Origin: Sphingomonas leidyi | GTDB lineage: Bacteria; Pseudomonadota; Alphaproteobacteria; Sphingomonadales; Sphingomonadaceae | DNA: 64,000 nt | Direction of reading: 5' to 3' | Assembly (NCBI RefSeq): GCF_011761945.1 | Contig: NZ_JAASQV010000003.1 | Span: 235,538 to 299,537, forward strand | Part shown: in pieces, positions 17,656-26,173 of the stretch | How positions within the stretch are numbered: position 1 is the stretch's first letter | Layout: the number at the start of each line of letters is the position of its first letter | The notes under the pieces: generated by a model | What the model saw: the letters and a program-made list of their open reading frames with translations, nothing else | What the model was told of the DNA's origin: nothing | Databases searched by the model: none | Position numbers and translations under genes: made by a program

Positions 17656-20007
17656 TCAGAAGCGCGCGTCGAGGCCCAGGCGAATGGTCCGTGGCCGCAG
17701 CGGAGTCATCTGATTGCGCTGGGCCAGGCCGAACGGGTTGCCGAAGGCGAAGCTGTTGCCGCGGACATCGCCGAGGTTCGTGACGTCCAGCGAAACGCCG
17801 AACCTGCCAAAGCCCAATCGGCTGCCGACGTCGCCCACGGAATAATTCCCCTGCGGGATATCGAGCAGCGGCCCGACCCCCAGCCGTGACGCGCCGACAT
17901 GGCGCAGAGAGGCCTCGCCGCTGAGCGTGATGCCCGACGCGATCTCGTGCCGCCAGGCGGCAACGGCGCGCGCACCGTTGCGCGCCACGTTCGGCAGGGT
18001 CCGCTCGCCCGGGGCAACATATTCCGGCGCGGGCGCGTAGAGCTCGCTGTTGTTCAGGAAGGCCGATGCGGTGATCGTCAGGTCCGGCGACGCACGCCAT
18101 ACGATATCGCCGTCCAGGCCATAGATCCTCCCGCTGCCGATATTGGCGGTATAGGGAAGGCCCGAACGGTCGATGAGATCGGCCTGGATGTTGTTCCAGT
18201 CGGCATAGAACAAGGCGGCGCGGACCGACAGGCGATCCCGCTCCTGGTTGCCCAGGCGAATGCCGAACTCGCTCATGATCAGGTCGTCGGTCGCGAACTT
18301 CCGGGATTCCAGTGCGGATCCGGACGGTGCCACGGCCAGGCCGCCGGCGCGATATCCCTGCTGATAGCGGAGGAAGGCCGAGAACTTCCCGCTCGGGTGC
18401 CAGTCCAGTGCGAGGGTCGGCGAGAAGCGCAGCTCGTTGATGAACGGCTCCTTCGACTTCTCCACCGGGCTGTCGAGCAGATTGCCGACGCTGCGCGCGA
18501 ACGTGACTCGGCCGCCGATCGTGCCGGTAAGGCGACGGAACAACGGCCTCGAGAGCTGGCCGAAGATGGCCGCCTCCGCCTGCCGGTTGACGACGCCCGC
18601 GATCCGCGCGGGCGCCTCGGGAGGCCCGAGCGAGCGGGACGATGCGCTGATGTTGTAGATGCTCGAAATGCCGACCACCCAGGGGAAGCGCCCGCCGCCG
18701 CCGGACAGCCGCGTTTCCTGGTTGAAGAGCGTGATGTTGTTGTTTTCCTCGTATCGCGCGGTCGCGCCGGAGCCGTCATGGCCCGTCGCATCGAAAATGG
18801 TCCGCAGGTCGTGGCGCACGATCGACGTGGTCGAAACCAGCTCGGCGCGCCCGAGCCGCCGCCGCGCGGTGAGATAGGTCAGGTAATAGGTGTTCCTGAA
18901 AGGCTGGGCGATCGCGTTGTCCCGAGTCAGCGGCGCATCGCCACGGAGCGTGTATTGCCCATCTTGAGTGGAGGTGTTGTGGGTGGCGGTGCCGAAATCG
19001 ACGGAGAAGCCCCACAGATCCTCGACGCGCCCGGCCAGGCGCTGGCCATAGCTGGTCGTGTTGTTGATGTTTCGCCGCTTGCGCGCGGGAGCATCGATAT
19101 ACCCTGCCTCGCGCGTCGCGAACACGACGAAGCGGACGGCGACCCGGCCATCCGCGATCGGCACGTTGAGCATCGTGGCGCCATCGCCGCCGATGCCGCC
19201 GAACCGGGTGCCGCTGACCCCGGCAGAAACCGTCGTCGACAGCGTATGCGTATCCGGCTCGTTGGGAACGAGGCGAATGATGCCGCCCAGCGAACTCGCG
19301 CCGTAGAGCGTGCCCTGCGGCCCCACCAGCACCTCGATGCGCTTCATGTCATAGAGGTTCAAGTTCGGGTCCGGCGCATTGTAGTTGAGCCGGACGTCCC
19401 CAAGATACTGGCCCACGGTGGCCTGGGTCGGGCCGTTGAAGCTGCTGTCCGCAATGCCGCGGATGAACAGCTTGTTGCGTGCCGAGCCGAGATTGGTGGA
19501 CCCGACCGAGGGCAGCAGCTTCGTGATCGCGGCCGTACCCCCGGCGGCATTGCGCGCCACCCAGCCGGGATCCAGCGCCACGAGTTTCACCGATCCCGGA
19601 TAGCTGTCGATCGGGATGGACTGCTTGCTGGCGGTGACGACGATCTCGGGAGCCCAATCGGGCTCGACCGGCGGAGCGGGTGGCGGCACTCGTTTCTCGG
19701 CCTTCTTCGCCGGGAGGCGCTTCCGCACGATGCGGACGGTATTGCGATCATAGAAGATCGCTTGCGTGCCGGTGCCTCGCAAGGCGCGGTCGAGCGCGGT
19801 GCGCAGGGGGAAATTGCCCCTGACTCCGGGGGATCGCCTGGCGGCCAGATCCGGGTCGGTCACCGCGATGGTAGCCCCGCCCTGCTCGCCCAGGGCAGCC
19901 GCAACATCGCCGAGGCGACCGGGCGCAACGTCGAATCGCTGCGCATGGGCGGCATCGATACCGAGAATGGAAGTCGCGGCGAAAGCCGCCCATCTAACGC
20001 TCCGCAC
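17656..20007 (-). CDS. TonB-dependent receptor with N-terminal STN signalling domain
   Basis: A 783-residue receptor, paralogous to the one at 14282-16675. The GTG start overlaps the fecR-like gene by 14 bp. A signal peptide ends AAHAQ, an STN domain spans about 24-92, the TonB-box-like region is PEIVVTASKQ, the plug contains LFIRGIADSSFNG and EVLVGPQGTLYG, and the barrel ends RTIRLGLDARF with the expected C-terminal Phe. As with its paralogue, ligand binding should signal through the FecR and FecI proteins encoded just upstream. The exact ligand cannot be read from the sequence. Confidence 0.9.
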   Translation of the reverse strand: MRSVRWAAFAATSILGIDAAHAQRFDVAPGRLGDVAAALGEQGGATIAVTDPDLAARRSPGVRGNFPLRTALDRALRGTGTQAIFYDRNTVRIVRKRLPAKKAEKRVPPPAPPVEPDWAPEIVVTASKQSIPIDSYPGSVKLVALDPGWVARNAAGGTAAITKLLPSVGSTNLGSARNKLFIRGIADSSFNGPTQATVGQYLGDVRLNYNAPDPNLNLYDMKRIEVLVGPQGTLYGASSLGGIIRLVPNEPDTHTLSTTVSAGVSGTRFGGIGGDGATMLNVPIADGRVAVRFVVFATREAGYIDAPARKRRNINNTTSYGQRLAGRVEDLWGFSVDFGTATHNTSTQDGQYTLRGDAPLTRDNAIAQPFRNTYYLTYLTARRRLGRAELVSTTSIVRHDLRTIFDATGHDGSGATARYEENNNITLFNQETRLSGGGGRFPWVVGISSIYNISASSRSLGPPEAPARIAGVVNRQAEAAIFGQLSRPLFRRLTGTIGGRVTFARSVGNLLDSPVEKSKEPFINELRFSPTLALDWHPSGKFSAFLRYQQGYRAGGLAVAPSGSALESRKFATDDLIMSEFGIRLGNQERDRLSVRAALFYADWNNIQADLIDRSGLPYTANIGSGRIYGLDGDIVWRASPDLTITASAFLNNSELYAPAPEYVAPGERTLPNVARNGARAVAAWRHEIASGITLSGEASLRHVGASRLGVGPLLDIPQGNYSVGDVGSRLGFGRFGVSLDVTNLGDVRGNSFAFGNPFGLAQRNQMTPLRPRTIRLGLDARF

Positions 20008-20956
20008 CGGCGGCAGTCATCGTCCAGCCGCCGGCGTCCGGCCTGAACGTCACGTTCAGGGCCGGCGTCAGGCGCTCGAGCTCGGCGGGCCCTGTCCCGC
20101 GCAGGGCAATCGTACCGGAAAACGGGCGATCGGCGACGTCGGGTGCCGGAGTGATGCGCATGCCGAGCGCCCTGCCGAGATCGGCCGCCACCTGCGCAAG
20201 GGGCTCTCCGGAATAGACCAGCCGCCCCTTCCGCCATGCCCCGACGGAGCCGATTGCGGTTCGAGACACCCTGGGGGCCTCCGCCGAGGATGTATCGAGC
20301 ACCGCCTGTCCGGCATCCAGGGAAATCGTTCGCCCCTTGGACTCGTACAGGACCTTGCCCTCGGCAACCGCCACGCGGACGGCACGGGCGTCGCGCACGA
20401 CGTTGAACACGGTTCCCACGTCCACGACTCTGCGGCCCGCGACCTCGAGCGTGAACGGCCTGGCGCCGTCATGCTGGACCTGGAAGAGCGCTTCCCCCGC
20501 CTCGAGCGCGGCGAAGCGCCGATCCTTGCGGTCGAACCGCATGCGCGTCGCGCCGTTGAGCGTGACCTGGGTTCCCGCCTCCAGGCTGATGGTCCTGCGC
20601 TGTCCCGGACCGGTCGCCACTTCGTATCGGCTGTTGGTGGCTTGAGGGACCAGAACCAGCATCGCCGCAACCGCCGCAGCCGCCGCGCCGCCGCCGAGCC
20701 CCCACCAGCGCCAGCGCGGGCTCTGTCGCCGGTCGTCGATATCCGTGTCATTGGCCGCTTCCCGGAAGGTCACCGCGGGCAACAGCGGCTCCAGGGCCAG
20801 GTCGGCCTGTTCGATCTCGTCATAGAGCGCCGCATGGACCGGGTCCTCGGCCAGCCACTCCGCAAACGCTTCCCATGCCGCATGGTCACCGTGGCGAAGG
20901 CGGATGTGCCATTCGATGGCGCGGGCGCGCGCGCTGCCTTGTGCCTCAGATGTCAT
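19994..20956 (-). CDS. FecR-type anti-sigma factor / signal transducer
   Basis: A 320-residue FecR protein. The ATG at 20956 is behind GAGAGG and overlaps the sigma-factor stop by 11 bp. The N-terminal cytoplasmic part (AIEWHIRLRHGDHAAWEAF) precedes the membrane helix near residues 90-108 (Gly/Ala/Val-rich after SPRWRWWG). The periplasmic FecR domain runs from TISLEAGTQVTLNG to VGTVFNVVRD, and a short STN-like C-terminus follows. It has the same layout as the product of 13372-14319, confirming duplication of the whole module. Confidence 0.92.
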   Translation of the reverse strand: MTSEAQGSARARAIEWHIRLRHGDHAAWEAFAEWLAEDPVHAALYDEIEQADLALEPLLPAVTFREAANDTDIDDRRQSPRWRWWGLGGGAAAAAVAAMLVLVPQATNSRYEVATGPGQRRTISLEAGTQVTLNGATRMRFDRKDRRFAALEAGEALFQVQHDGARPFTLEVAGRRVVDVGTVFNVVRDARAVRVAVAEGKVLYESKGRTISLDAGQAVLDTSSAEAPRVSRTAIGSVGAWRKGRLVYSGEPLAQVAADLGRALGMRITPAPDVADRPFSGTIALRGTGPAELERLTPALNVTFRPDAGGWTMTAAGAER

Positions 20957-21542
20957 GACGACCTCTCTCGATCCTGAGATGCCGCGGATCGCCGCCATCC
21001 CCATCAAGCCGGAATTTTGCGGCCGCGATGGCTTCATAGGCGCGCGCCAGATGCTTTTCGACAGCGCTGATGCTGATGCCGATATCCGCGGCGATCCGGC
21101 GCTGGGGTTCGCCATCGATCCGGAAGCGGCGAAAGATGGTGCGGGTCCGGTCCGGCAGTCCGTCGAGCACGCGCTGCAGCAGCGCGAGCTGCTCGCGGGC
21201 GATGAGATGCGCCTCGACCGATGGCTGCTCGTCGATTTCCCGCTCCTCCCCGCTATGCGCGTCGACCCAATCCTCCTCGCGCCGCACCCGCCTCCCCGCA
21301 GAGCGGCGCCACCCGAGGAAATGGTTGTTCGTCATGCGATAGAGATAGGCGCGCGGCTCGGCGACGGGGCCGATACGCTCTGCCAGGAGCTTGAGATGCA
21401 CCTCCTGGAGAATGTCGTCGGCCTCGTCCGCGGTCGCTCCACGCAGCGAGAGATAGCGCGCCAATGCGGAGCGAGTCTCGGTGAAGGTCCGAACCAGACC
21501 GCCACCGGCGAGACTCTGCCCATCGCGCTCGTCGTCCGACAT
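20946..21542 (-). CDS. ECF sigma factor, FecI type
   Basis: A 198-residue ECF sigma factor. Region 2 contains TADEADDILQEVHLKLL and PRAYLYRMTNNHFLGW. Region 4 contains IDGEPQRRIAADIGISISAVEKHLARAY. It is the first gene of a three-gene minus-strand module (sigma, FecR, TonB receptor) linked by 11- and 14-bp overlaps. The upstream 148 bp should contain its promoter, although I see no convincing -35/-10 pair there. Confidence 0.92.
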   Translation of the reverse strand: MSDDERDGQSLAGGGLVRTFTETRSALARYLSLRGATADEADDILQEVHLKLLAERIGPVAEPRAYLYRMTNNHFLGWRRSAGRRVRREEDWVDAHSGEEREIDEQPSVEAHLIAREQLALLQRVLDGLPDRTRTIFRRFRIDGEPQRRIAADIGISISAVEKHLARAYEAIAAAKFRLDGDGGDPRHLRIERGRHDI

Positions 21543-21690
21543 GCGGCGTTACTAGCCCCGGAGCAGACCGCGAACAATCCGTTGCCGAGAGCGTAACGAA
21601 CAGCCGCGATCGGCCGGTACGCGAGCCTGCCGTTTTTTTGATGAGGGTGGTCGAAGGCGCCGGTGTCTCAGGCAGGAAAGGAGACGAACG

Positions 21691-22131
21691 GTGCGCAACG
21701 AAACGCTGACGAGCCTGGAAGTCACGGTCCTCGCACTCGCCTGCCGCGATCCATTGTCGAGCATTCTGCCGAAGAAGCGATTCGCGCTCTACCCGTTTGG
21801 CCCGCCCCCCCATTCGCCCCTGGCGAACCCGCGCCTAGAGGCGCTTCGCCGCTATGCGATCCTGTATCGCCTTCACGGCCGGGGCGTGGCCGCGGCGGAG
21901 CGCGAGCGCATCCACGGCGCCGGCTATGATCCGCGACAGATTGCCGCGATCGAAGCCGTCATCGCGCAAGCAGGCTTCCGGCAAGGCGGCGCGATGCGCT
22001 CCCTCGCGGGCGCTGCCCGAGGCTGGCGAACGATCTTCACCGGCTGGCGACGGCCTCGCGCCCGGAACGCCTCCCATCCCATCCCCAACCGCGCCCGCGA
22101 GCCCCGCGGTGCCATTCTTGAGAGAGTATCT
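21691..22131 (+). other. In-frame upstream coding segment fused to the MipA gene
   Basis: A GTG at 21691, with AAGGAG eight bases upstream, opens a frame that runs without a stop into the MipA/OmpV gene. The first roughly 95 residues look like real protein: a helical stretch with PRLEALRRYAILYRLHG, then ERIHGAGYDPRQIAAIEAVI, a wording I associate with small sphingomonad proteins of unknown function. The next 50 residues (Arg/Pro-rich) look like noncoding sequence. Either a small gene has lost its stop by frameshift, or it is a separate cytoplasmic leader product. A secreted 415-residue fusion is unlikely, since the signal peptide would be internal. Confidence 0.5.
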
Positions 22132-22938
22132 GTGAACAGTCCAATCAGCACGCCCTTCTGCCTCGCGATCGCCACGGCGATCCTGACCTTCTCGGGCATC
22201 CCGGCGGCGGCGCAGTCCCAGGCACAGATCCAGCCGCAACCGCAGCCGGAGCGCAACCGCGACCATTTCGTACTCGGTATCGGCGCAGGCTATGCCCCGG
22301 CCTATCAGGGCGCCGACGACTATCGCGTCATGCCCCTCCCGGTGATCGATATCGCATGGGGACCCTTCTTCGCCAACCTGCGCAACGGCATAGGCGTCAA
22401 CGCCGTTGACACGGACCATGTCACCATCGGGGCAAGCGTGACGATGATGCCCGGCTATCGCAGCAAGGACGCGCCCAAGGGAATCGGCGAGCTCTCCTTC
22501 GGCGCCGGGGCCCGCGGCTTCATGAGCCTCAAGGCCGCCGGCTTCGTCGCGACGATCGGAGCAACCAAGGGCTTCGCCGGCGGCACCAAGGGCGTCATCG
22601 CGGATGCCAGCCTCTCCCGGCCGGTCTTCGTCTCGTCGCGCTTCATGCTCGTTCCCACGATCGCGGCAAGCTGGGCCGACAGGAAGCATAACGACCGGTA
22701 TTTCGGAGTGAATGCCGCGCAATCCCGCGCCTCGGGCCTTCGGCAATATCGCCCGGGCAGCGGCCTCAACGACGCCTCGGCCATGCTGACCGCCCAATAT
22801 CGCCTGACCGACCGCATCAGCCTCGCCGCCACCGGTGGCGTCACCACATTGCTCGGGAAGGTCAAGGACAGCCCGATCGTCGTCCACAAGACCCAACCGC
22901 TCGGCTTCCTCTCGGTCTCCTATCGCCTGGGCCAATAG
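22132..22938 (+). CDS. MipA/OmpV family outer-membrane protein
   Basis: A 268-residue beta-barrel protein. The GTG at 22132, behind GAGAGAG, gives a signal peptide ending PAAAQS. The mature part starts RDHFVLGIGAGYAPAYQGADDYR, the hallmark of the MipA/OmpV family, then alternates beta strands to the terminal SVSYRLGQ. Some members scaffold murein enzymes (MipA) and others are porin-like; which applies here cannot be told. An in-frame open region extends 441 bp upstream (see the entry at 21691). Confidence 0.87.
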   Translation: MNSPISTPFCLAIATAILTFSGIPAAAQSQAQIQPQPQPERNRDHFVLGIGAGYAPAYQGADDYRVMPLPVIDIAWGPFFANLRNGIGVNAVDTDHVTIGASVTMMPGYRSKDAPKGIGELSFGAGARGFMSLKAAGFVATIGATKGFAGGTKGVIADASLSRPVFVSSRFMLVPTIAASWADRKHNDRYFGVNAAQSRASGLRQYRPGSGLNDASAMLTAQYRLTDRISLAATGGVTTLLGKVKDSPIVVHKTQPLGFLSVSYRLGQ

Positions 22939-22972
22939 GGGAAGCGCCAGCCCCGAGGCCCGAGCAACAAGG

Positions 22973-22997
22973 GGGGAAGGCACGGGCTGCCTTCCCC
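22973..22997 (+). terminator. Hairpin after the MipA/OmpV gene
   Basis: A perfect 10-bp stem (GGGGAAGGCA at 22973-22982 with its complement at 22988-22997) and a 5-nt loop, 35 bp after the stop codon. No T-run follows, so termination is plausible but not certain. The remaining 150 bp before the HAD gene show no clear feature. Confidence 0.45.
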
Positions 22998-23147
22998 GCC
23001 AAACCGCGCTCCACCTCTGGTTCACGGATCGAGAGGGTCTTGCGGAGGGACGATGGCCGCGGAACCATCGCTCGGTCGAATCGATTGCCGCACCATGAAG
23101 ACATCCTGCTTCCCGGACATGAGGAACCCCGTTTCGGAGCCGGGCGA

Positions 23148-23933
23148 ATGAAGCGCCTGGTCGCCTTCGACCTCGATGGCACGCTCGCCGAGAGCAAGCA
23201 GATGCTCACGCGCGAAATGGCCGACCTGCTGGCGCGGCTGCTCGATATCGTCGATGCGGCCGTGATCTCCGGCGGCGACTGGCCGCAATTCCGGCATCAG
23301 GTGGCGGAGCGATTGCCCGTCGGCACGCGCCGGCGGGGCCTGTGGCTGATGCCGACGACCGGCACCAAGCTCTATCGCCATGCCGGCGAATGGCGGGAGG
23401 TCTATGCCGAGCGCTTCAGCGATGCCGAACGAACGGCAATCCTCGCCGCGTTCGACCAGGCGCTCGGCAAGGCCTCTCTCCCCCCGGAGAAGATCTGGGG
23501 CGAGCGGATCGAGGATCGCGGAAGCCAGCTCACCTTTTCCGGGCTCGGCCAGGACGCGCCGCTGGAAGCCAAGGCGAAATGGGATCCCGACCGGAGCAAG
23601 CGCACCGCCCTGCAGGCCGAGTTGCAGCGCCTGCTGCCCGATCTGTCGATCCGGCTCGGCGGCACGACTTCCATCGACGTGACGCGCCGCGGCATCGACA
23701 AGGCCCATGGCCTGGAAAGGCTCGCCGGCGAGAGCGGCATCCCCATTGCCGACATGCTGTTCGTCGGCGACGCCCTGTATCCCGGCGGCAACGACGAGCC
23801 CGCGCGCCGGACCGGCATCGATGCCATCCAGGTTCGCGACCCCGACGAGACCCGCACGGTCATCGCCACCATCATAGCCTGCCTGCACGGCCAGGCGCCG
23901 TTGCCGGCGCGCCCCTCGCCGGCGGGCGGTTGA
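23148..23933 (+). CDS. HAD-IIB family hydrolase, phosphomannomutase-like
   Basis: A 261-residue HAD phosphatase/mutase. Motif I is AFDLDGTLAES (Asp8 nucleophile, Asp10 acid/base). ISGGDWPQF is motif II, GIDKAHGL carries the motif III Lys, and FVGDALYPGGND is motif IV. The layout resembles the eukaryote-type phosphomannomutase/HAD-IIB branch. The substrate is probably a phosphosugar. It precedes the flagellar genes by 137 bp and shares no obvious function with them, so it marks the left border of that cluster. Confidence 0.85.
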   Translation: MKRLVAFDLDGTLAESKQMLTREMADLLARLLDIVDAAVISGGDWPQFRHQVAERLPVGTRRRGLWLMPTTGTKLYRHAGEWREVYAERFSDAERTAILAAFDQALGKASLPPEKIWGERIEDRGSQLTFSGLGQDAPLEAKAKWDPDRSKRTALQAELQRLLPDLSIRLGGTTSIDVTRRGIDKAHGLERLAGESGIPIADMLFVGDALYPGGNDEPARRTGIDAIQVRDPDETRTVIATIIACLHGQAPLPARPSPAGG

Positions 23934-24004
23934 AGGCCTCCCGGAAATTTGAACCAAAGCCGTTGAATTCAAAGCTATTTGCTTTGGCGCGGATCCGTGT
24001 GGAT

Positions 24005-24045
24005 TATAGTTAACGAATCCGCGCCGAATCGTCGATTCGGCGCGG
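24005..24045 (+). promoter_or_regulatory. Putative promoter and hairpin leader of the fliQ operon
   Basis: In an unusually AT-rich 137-bp gap, TATAGT at 24005-24010 could serve as a -10 box; no good -35 lies at 17 bp. A perfect 12-bp stem with a 3-nt loop (24019-24030/24034-24045) lies where the transcript would begin, 25 bp ahead of the fliQ start. It could be an operator for a flagellar regulator, or an mRNA leader hairpin. Confidence 0.35.
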
Positions 24046-24070
24046 CAATCGGAAAATCCGGGGGGATTTC

Positions 24071-24340
24071 GTGGAAGCCGACCGCGCGCTCAATTTGCTC
24101 GACGACATGTTGTGGAACTGCCTGATCGTTGCGGGCCCCGTATTGCTCGCCACGCTCGTCGTCGGGGTATTGATCAGCATATTGCAGGTCGCGACGCAGA
24201 TGCAGGAAATGACGCTGAGCTATGTGCCCAAGCTGCTCGTGGCGGCGATGCTGCTCATCCTGCTCGGGCCATGGATGATCGCGCGGATCACCGATTTCGC
24301 GCGTGGCCTGTACCTGGTGATCCCCACGCTCGCGAGCTGA
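24071..24340 (+). CDS. fliQ: Flagellar export apparatus protein FliQ
   Basis: An 89-residue inner-membrane subunit of the flagellar type III export gate. Two hydrophobic helices (about 17-42 and 52-75) enclose the family motif [22 protein letters not shown]. The start is a GTG with GGGGGGA eight bases upstream. It is the first gene of a four-gene plus-strand run (fliQ, fliR, flhB, flhA) that converges on the long flagellar operon carrying fliP. Confidence 0.95.
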   Translation: MEADRALNLLDDMLWNCLIVAGPVLLATLVVGVLISILQVATQMQEMTLSYVPKLLVAAMLLILLGPWMIARITDFARGLYLVIPTLAS

Positions 24341-24342
24341 TC

Positions 24343-25098
24343 ATGGGCGACCTGACCGACCAGGCGGTGGCGGTGCTGCTGCTGAGCCTGCGCATCGCGC
24401 CGACGCTGAGCTTCGCCCAGCCCTTCACGCTGCTGCGCATTCCGGCGATGATAAGGCTGATCCTGGCGATCACCCTTTCCGCCTGGCTCGTTTCCGGCAA
24501 TCCGGACGCGACCTGGCGCGCGCCCTTCTGGGATGCCGGCCTGCCGGTGGTCGTGCTGGGCGAACTCTTCCTGGGCATATCGCTCGCGCTCGCGCTCCAG
24601 CTCGCCTTCGCGGCCCTGCTCACTGCCGGGCGCGCGATCGACATCCAGGCCGGGTTCGGACTGGCGGTGCTGGTCGATCCCACCACCCGCGCGCAAATGC
24701 CGCTGGCCGGTACGTTCTTCGCCTATGCCGGTGCCGCGATATTCTTCGCGATCGGCGCGCCCGGGGACCTGCTCGCGATCTGGGCCGCCTCGGTCGAGAA
24801 GGTCCCGCTGGGTGCCGCGAGCCTGGGCGGCGACCCGGCGCCGTTGATCGAATATATGGGCACGGTGTTCCTGATGGCGATCGGGCTGGCGGGGATCGTG
24901 CTGCTCGTGCTGTTCCTGCTCGACCTGATCGTCGCCTTCCTGTCGCGCACCCTGCCGCAGATGAACGTGCTGCTCCTGGGATTCCAGGTGAAGGCGCTCG
25001 CCACCATCGCGGCGCTGCCGCTCGCCCTTTCCTTCTCCGGCGCGCTCTTCGCCCGGCTGATGCGAACCGCGCTCGAAACCATGCCGCGGCTGATCTGA
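24343..25098 (+). CDS. fliR: Flagellar export apparatus protein FliR
   Basis: A 251-residue inner-membrane export-gate subunit with six hydrophobic segments. Motifs include RIAPTLSFAQPF near the N-terminus, AGRAIDIQAGFGLAVLVDPTT (family signature) and RTLPQMNVLLLGFQVKAL. It starts 2 bp after fliQ. It forms the FliP5-FliQ4-FliR1 export pore with the products of fliQ and of fliP, which is on the opposite strand. Confidence 0.95.
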   Translation: MGDLTDQAVAVLLLSLRIAPTLSFAQPFTLLRIPAMIRLILAITLSAWLVSGNPDATWRAPFWDAGLPVVVLGELFLGISLALALQLAFAALLTAGRAIDIQAGFGLAVLVDPTTRAQMPLAGTFFAYAGAAIFFAIGAPGDLLAIWAASVEKVPLGAASLGGDPAPLIEYMGTVFLMAIGLAGIVLLVLFLLDLIVAFLSRTLPQMNVLLLGFQVKALATIAALPLALSFSGALFARLMRTALETMPRLI

Positions 25099-25099
25099 C

Positions 25100-26173
25100 A
25101 TGGCCGAGCAGGAGCAGAATCGCAGCGAGGCACCGACACCCTTCAAGCTGAAGAAGGCACGCGAGAAGGGCATGGTCGCCCGCAGCGCGGAACTCGGCTT
25201 CCTGGGCGGGCTGGTCGCGCTGGCGGGGTTCGGCGCGGTGGCGGGGCCGACGATGGTCGGCGAGATCGCCGAGCTGATGCGCAAGGCCTTTTCCGCCGGC
25301 ATCGACCGGGCGGGCGATCCCGAACAGGCCCAGGCGATGATCGGCACCATCGCCTGGGCCGCGATCCAGCCGCTTGCGCTGCTCGGCGGCACGATCATGG
25401 CGGTGGTGATCTTTCTCGAGATCCTTCAGCTGCGCGGGCTGATGTTCACGGCCCAGCCGCTCAAGCCGGACTTCAACCGGCTCAACCCCGCCACCGGCCT
25501 AAAGCGGCTCTTCTCGATGCGGATGCTGAAGGAGACGCTGAAGACGGTGCTCAAGTCGGCGGTCTATGCGATCGCCGCCTGGTTCGTCGTCAAGGACGCC
25601 ATCGCCCGCTTCGCGATCGCCGCGAGCGACGGCGAACGGCTGGCCGAAGCGCTTGCCGGCGCCGGGCTGCGGCTGATCTTCGTGTTCATCGCGATCGCGA
25701 TCGGCTTCGTCATCCTCGACCAGGTGCTGGTGCGCGGCGAGTTCCTCAAGCAGATGCGGATGAGCCGGCGCGAAGTCACGCGCGAGGCCAAGGACCGCGA
25801 GGGCGATCCGCGCATCAAGCAGAAGCGCAAGCAGCTCCATGCCGAGTTCGTCAAGCAGAGCGAGGGCCTGGGCGCGGTGCCGGGATCGGACCTGGTGGTG
25901 GTCAATCCCGAGCATTTCGCCGTGGCGCTGCGCTACGATGCCGAACGGATGATCGCGCCCGAAGTCTCGGCCAAGGGCCGCAACCGCTTCGCGCTGGCGA
26001 TCAAGGAAGAGGCGTTCCGCCTGGGCATCCCCATCCTCGAGCGGCCACCGCTCGCGCGCACCCTTTTCCGCGCCTGCCAGGCGGGCGGCGCGATCCCCCC
26101 TTCCACCTATGAGGCAGTGGCCGAGCTCTACATCGCGCTCCGCCGCGCTTCGCACCCTTCGGAAACCGCATGA
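25100..26173 (+). CDS. flhB: Flagellar export switch protein FlhB
   Basis: A 357-residue FlhB. The N-terminal APTPFKLKKAREKGMVARS is typical, four membrane helices follow (about 30-215), then the cytoplasmic domain. The autocleavage site reads NPEH (residues 269-272, in VVVNPEHFAVALRY) instead of the usual NPTH. Asn and Pro, the residues that perform cleavage, are kept. FlhB switches export from rod/hook to filament substrates after cleavage. The stop overlaps the flhA start (ATGA). Confidence 0.95.
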   Translation: MAEQEQNRSEAPTPFKLKKAREKGMVARSAELGFLGGLVALAGFGAVAGPTMVGEIAELMRKAFSAGIDRAGDPEQAQAMIGTIAWAAIQPLALLGGTIMAVVIFLEILQLRGLMFTAQPLKPDFNRLNPATGLKRLFSMRMLKETLKTVLKSAVYAIAAWFVVKDAIARFAIAASDGERLAEALAGAGLRLIFVFIAIAIGFVILDQVLVRGEFLKQMRMSRREVTREAKDREGDPRIKQKRKQLHAEFVKQSEGLGAVPGSDLVVVNPEHFAVALRYDAERMIAPEVSAKGRNRFALAIKEEAFRLGIPILERPPLARTLFRACQAGGAIPPSTYEAVAELYIALRRASHPSETA

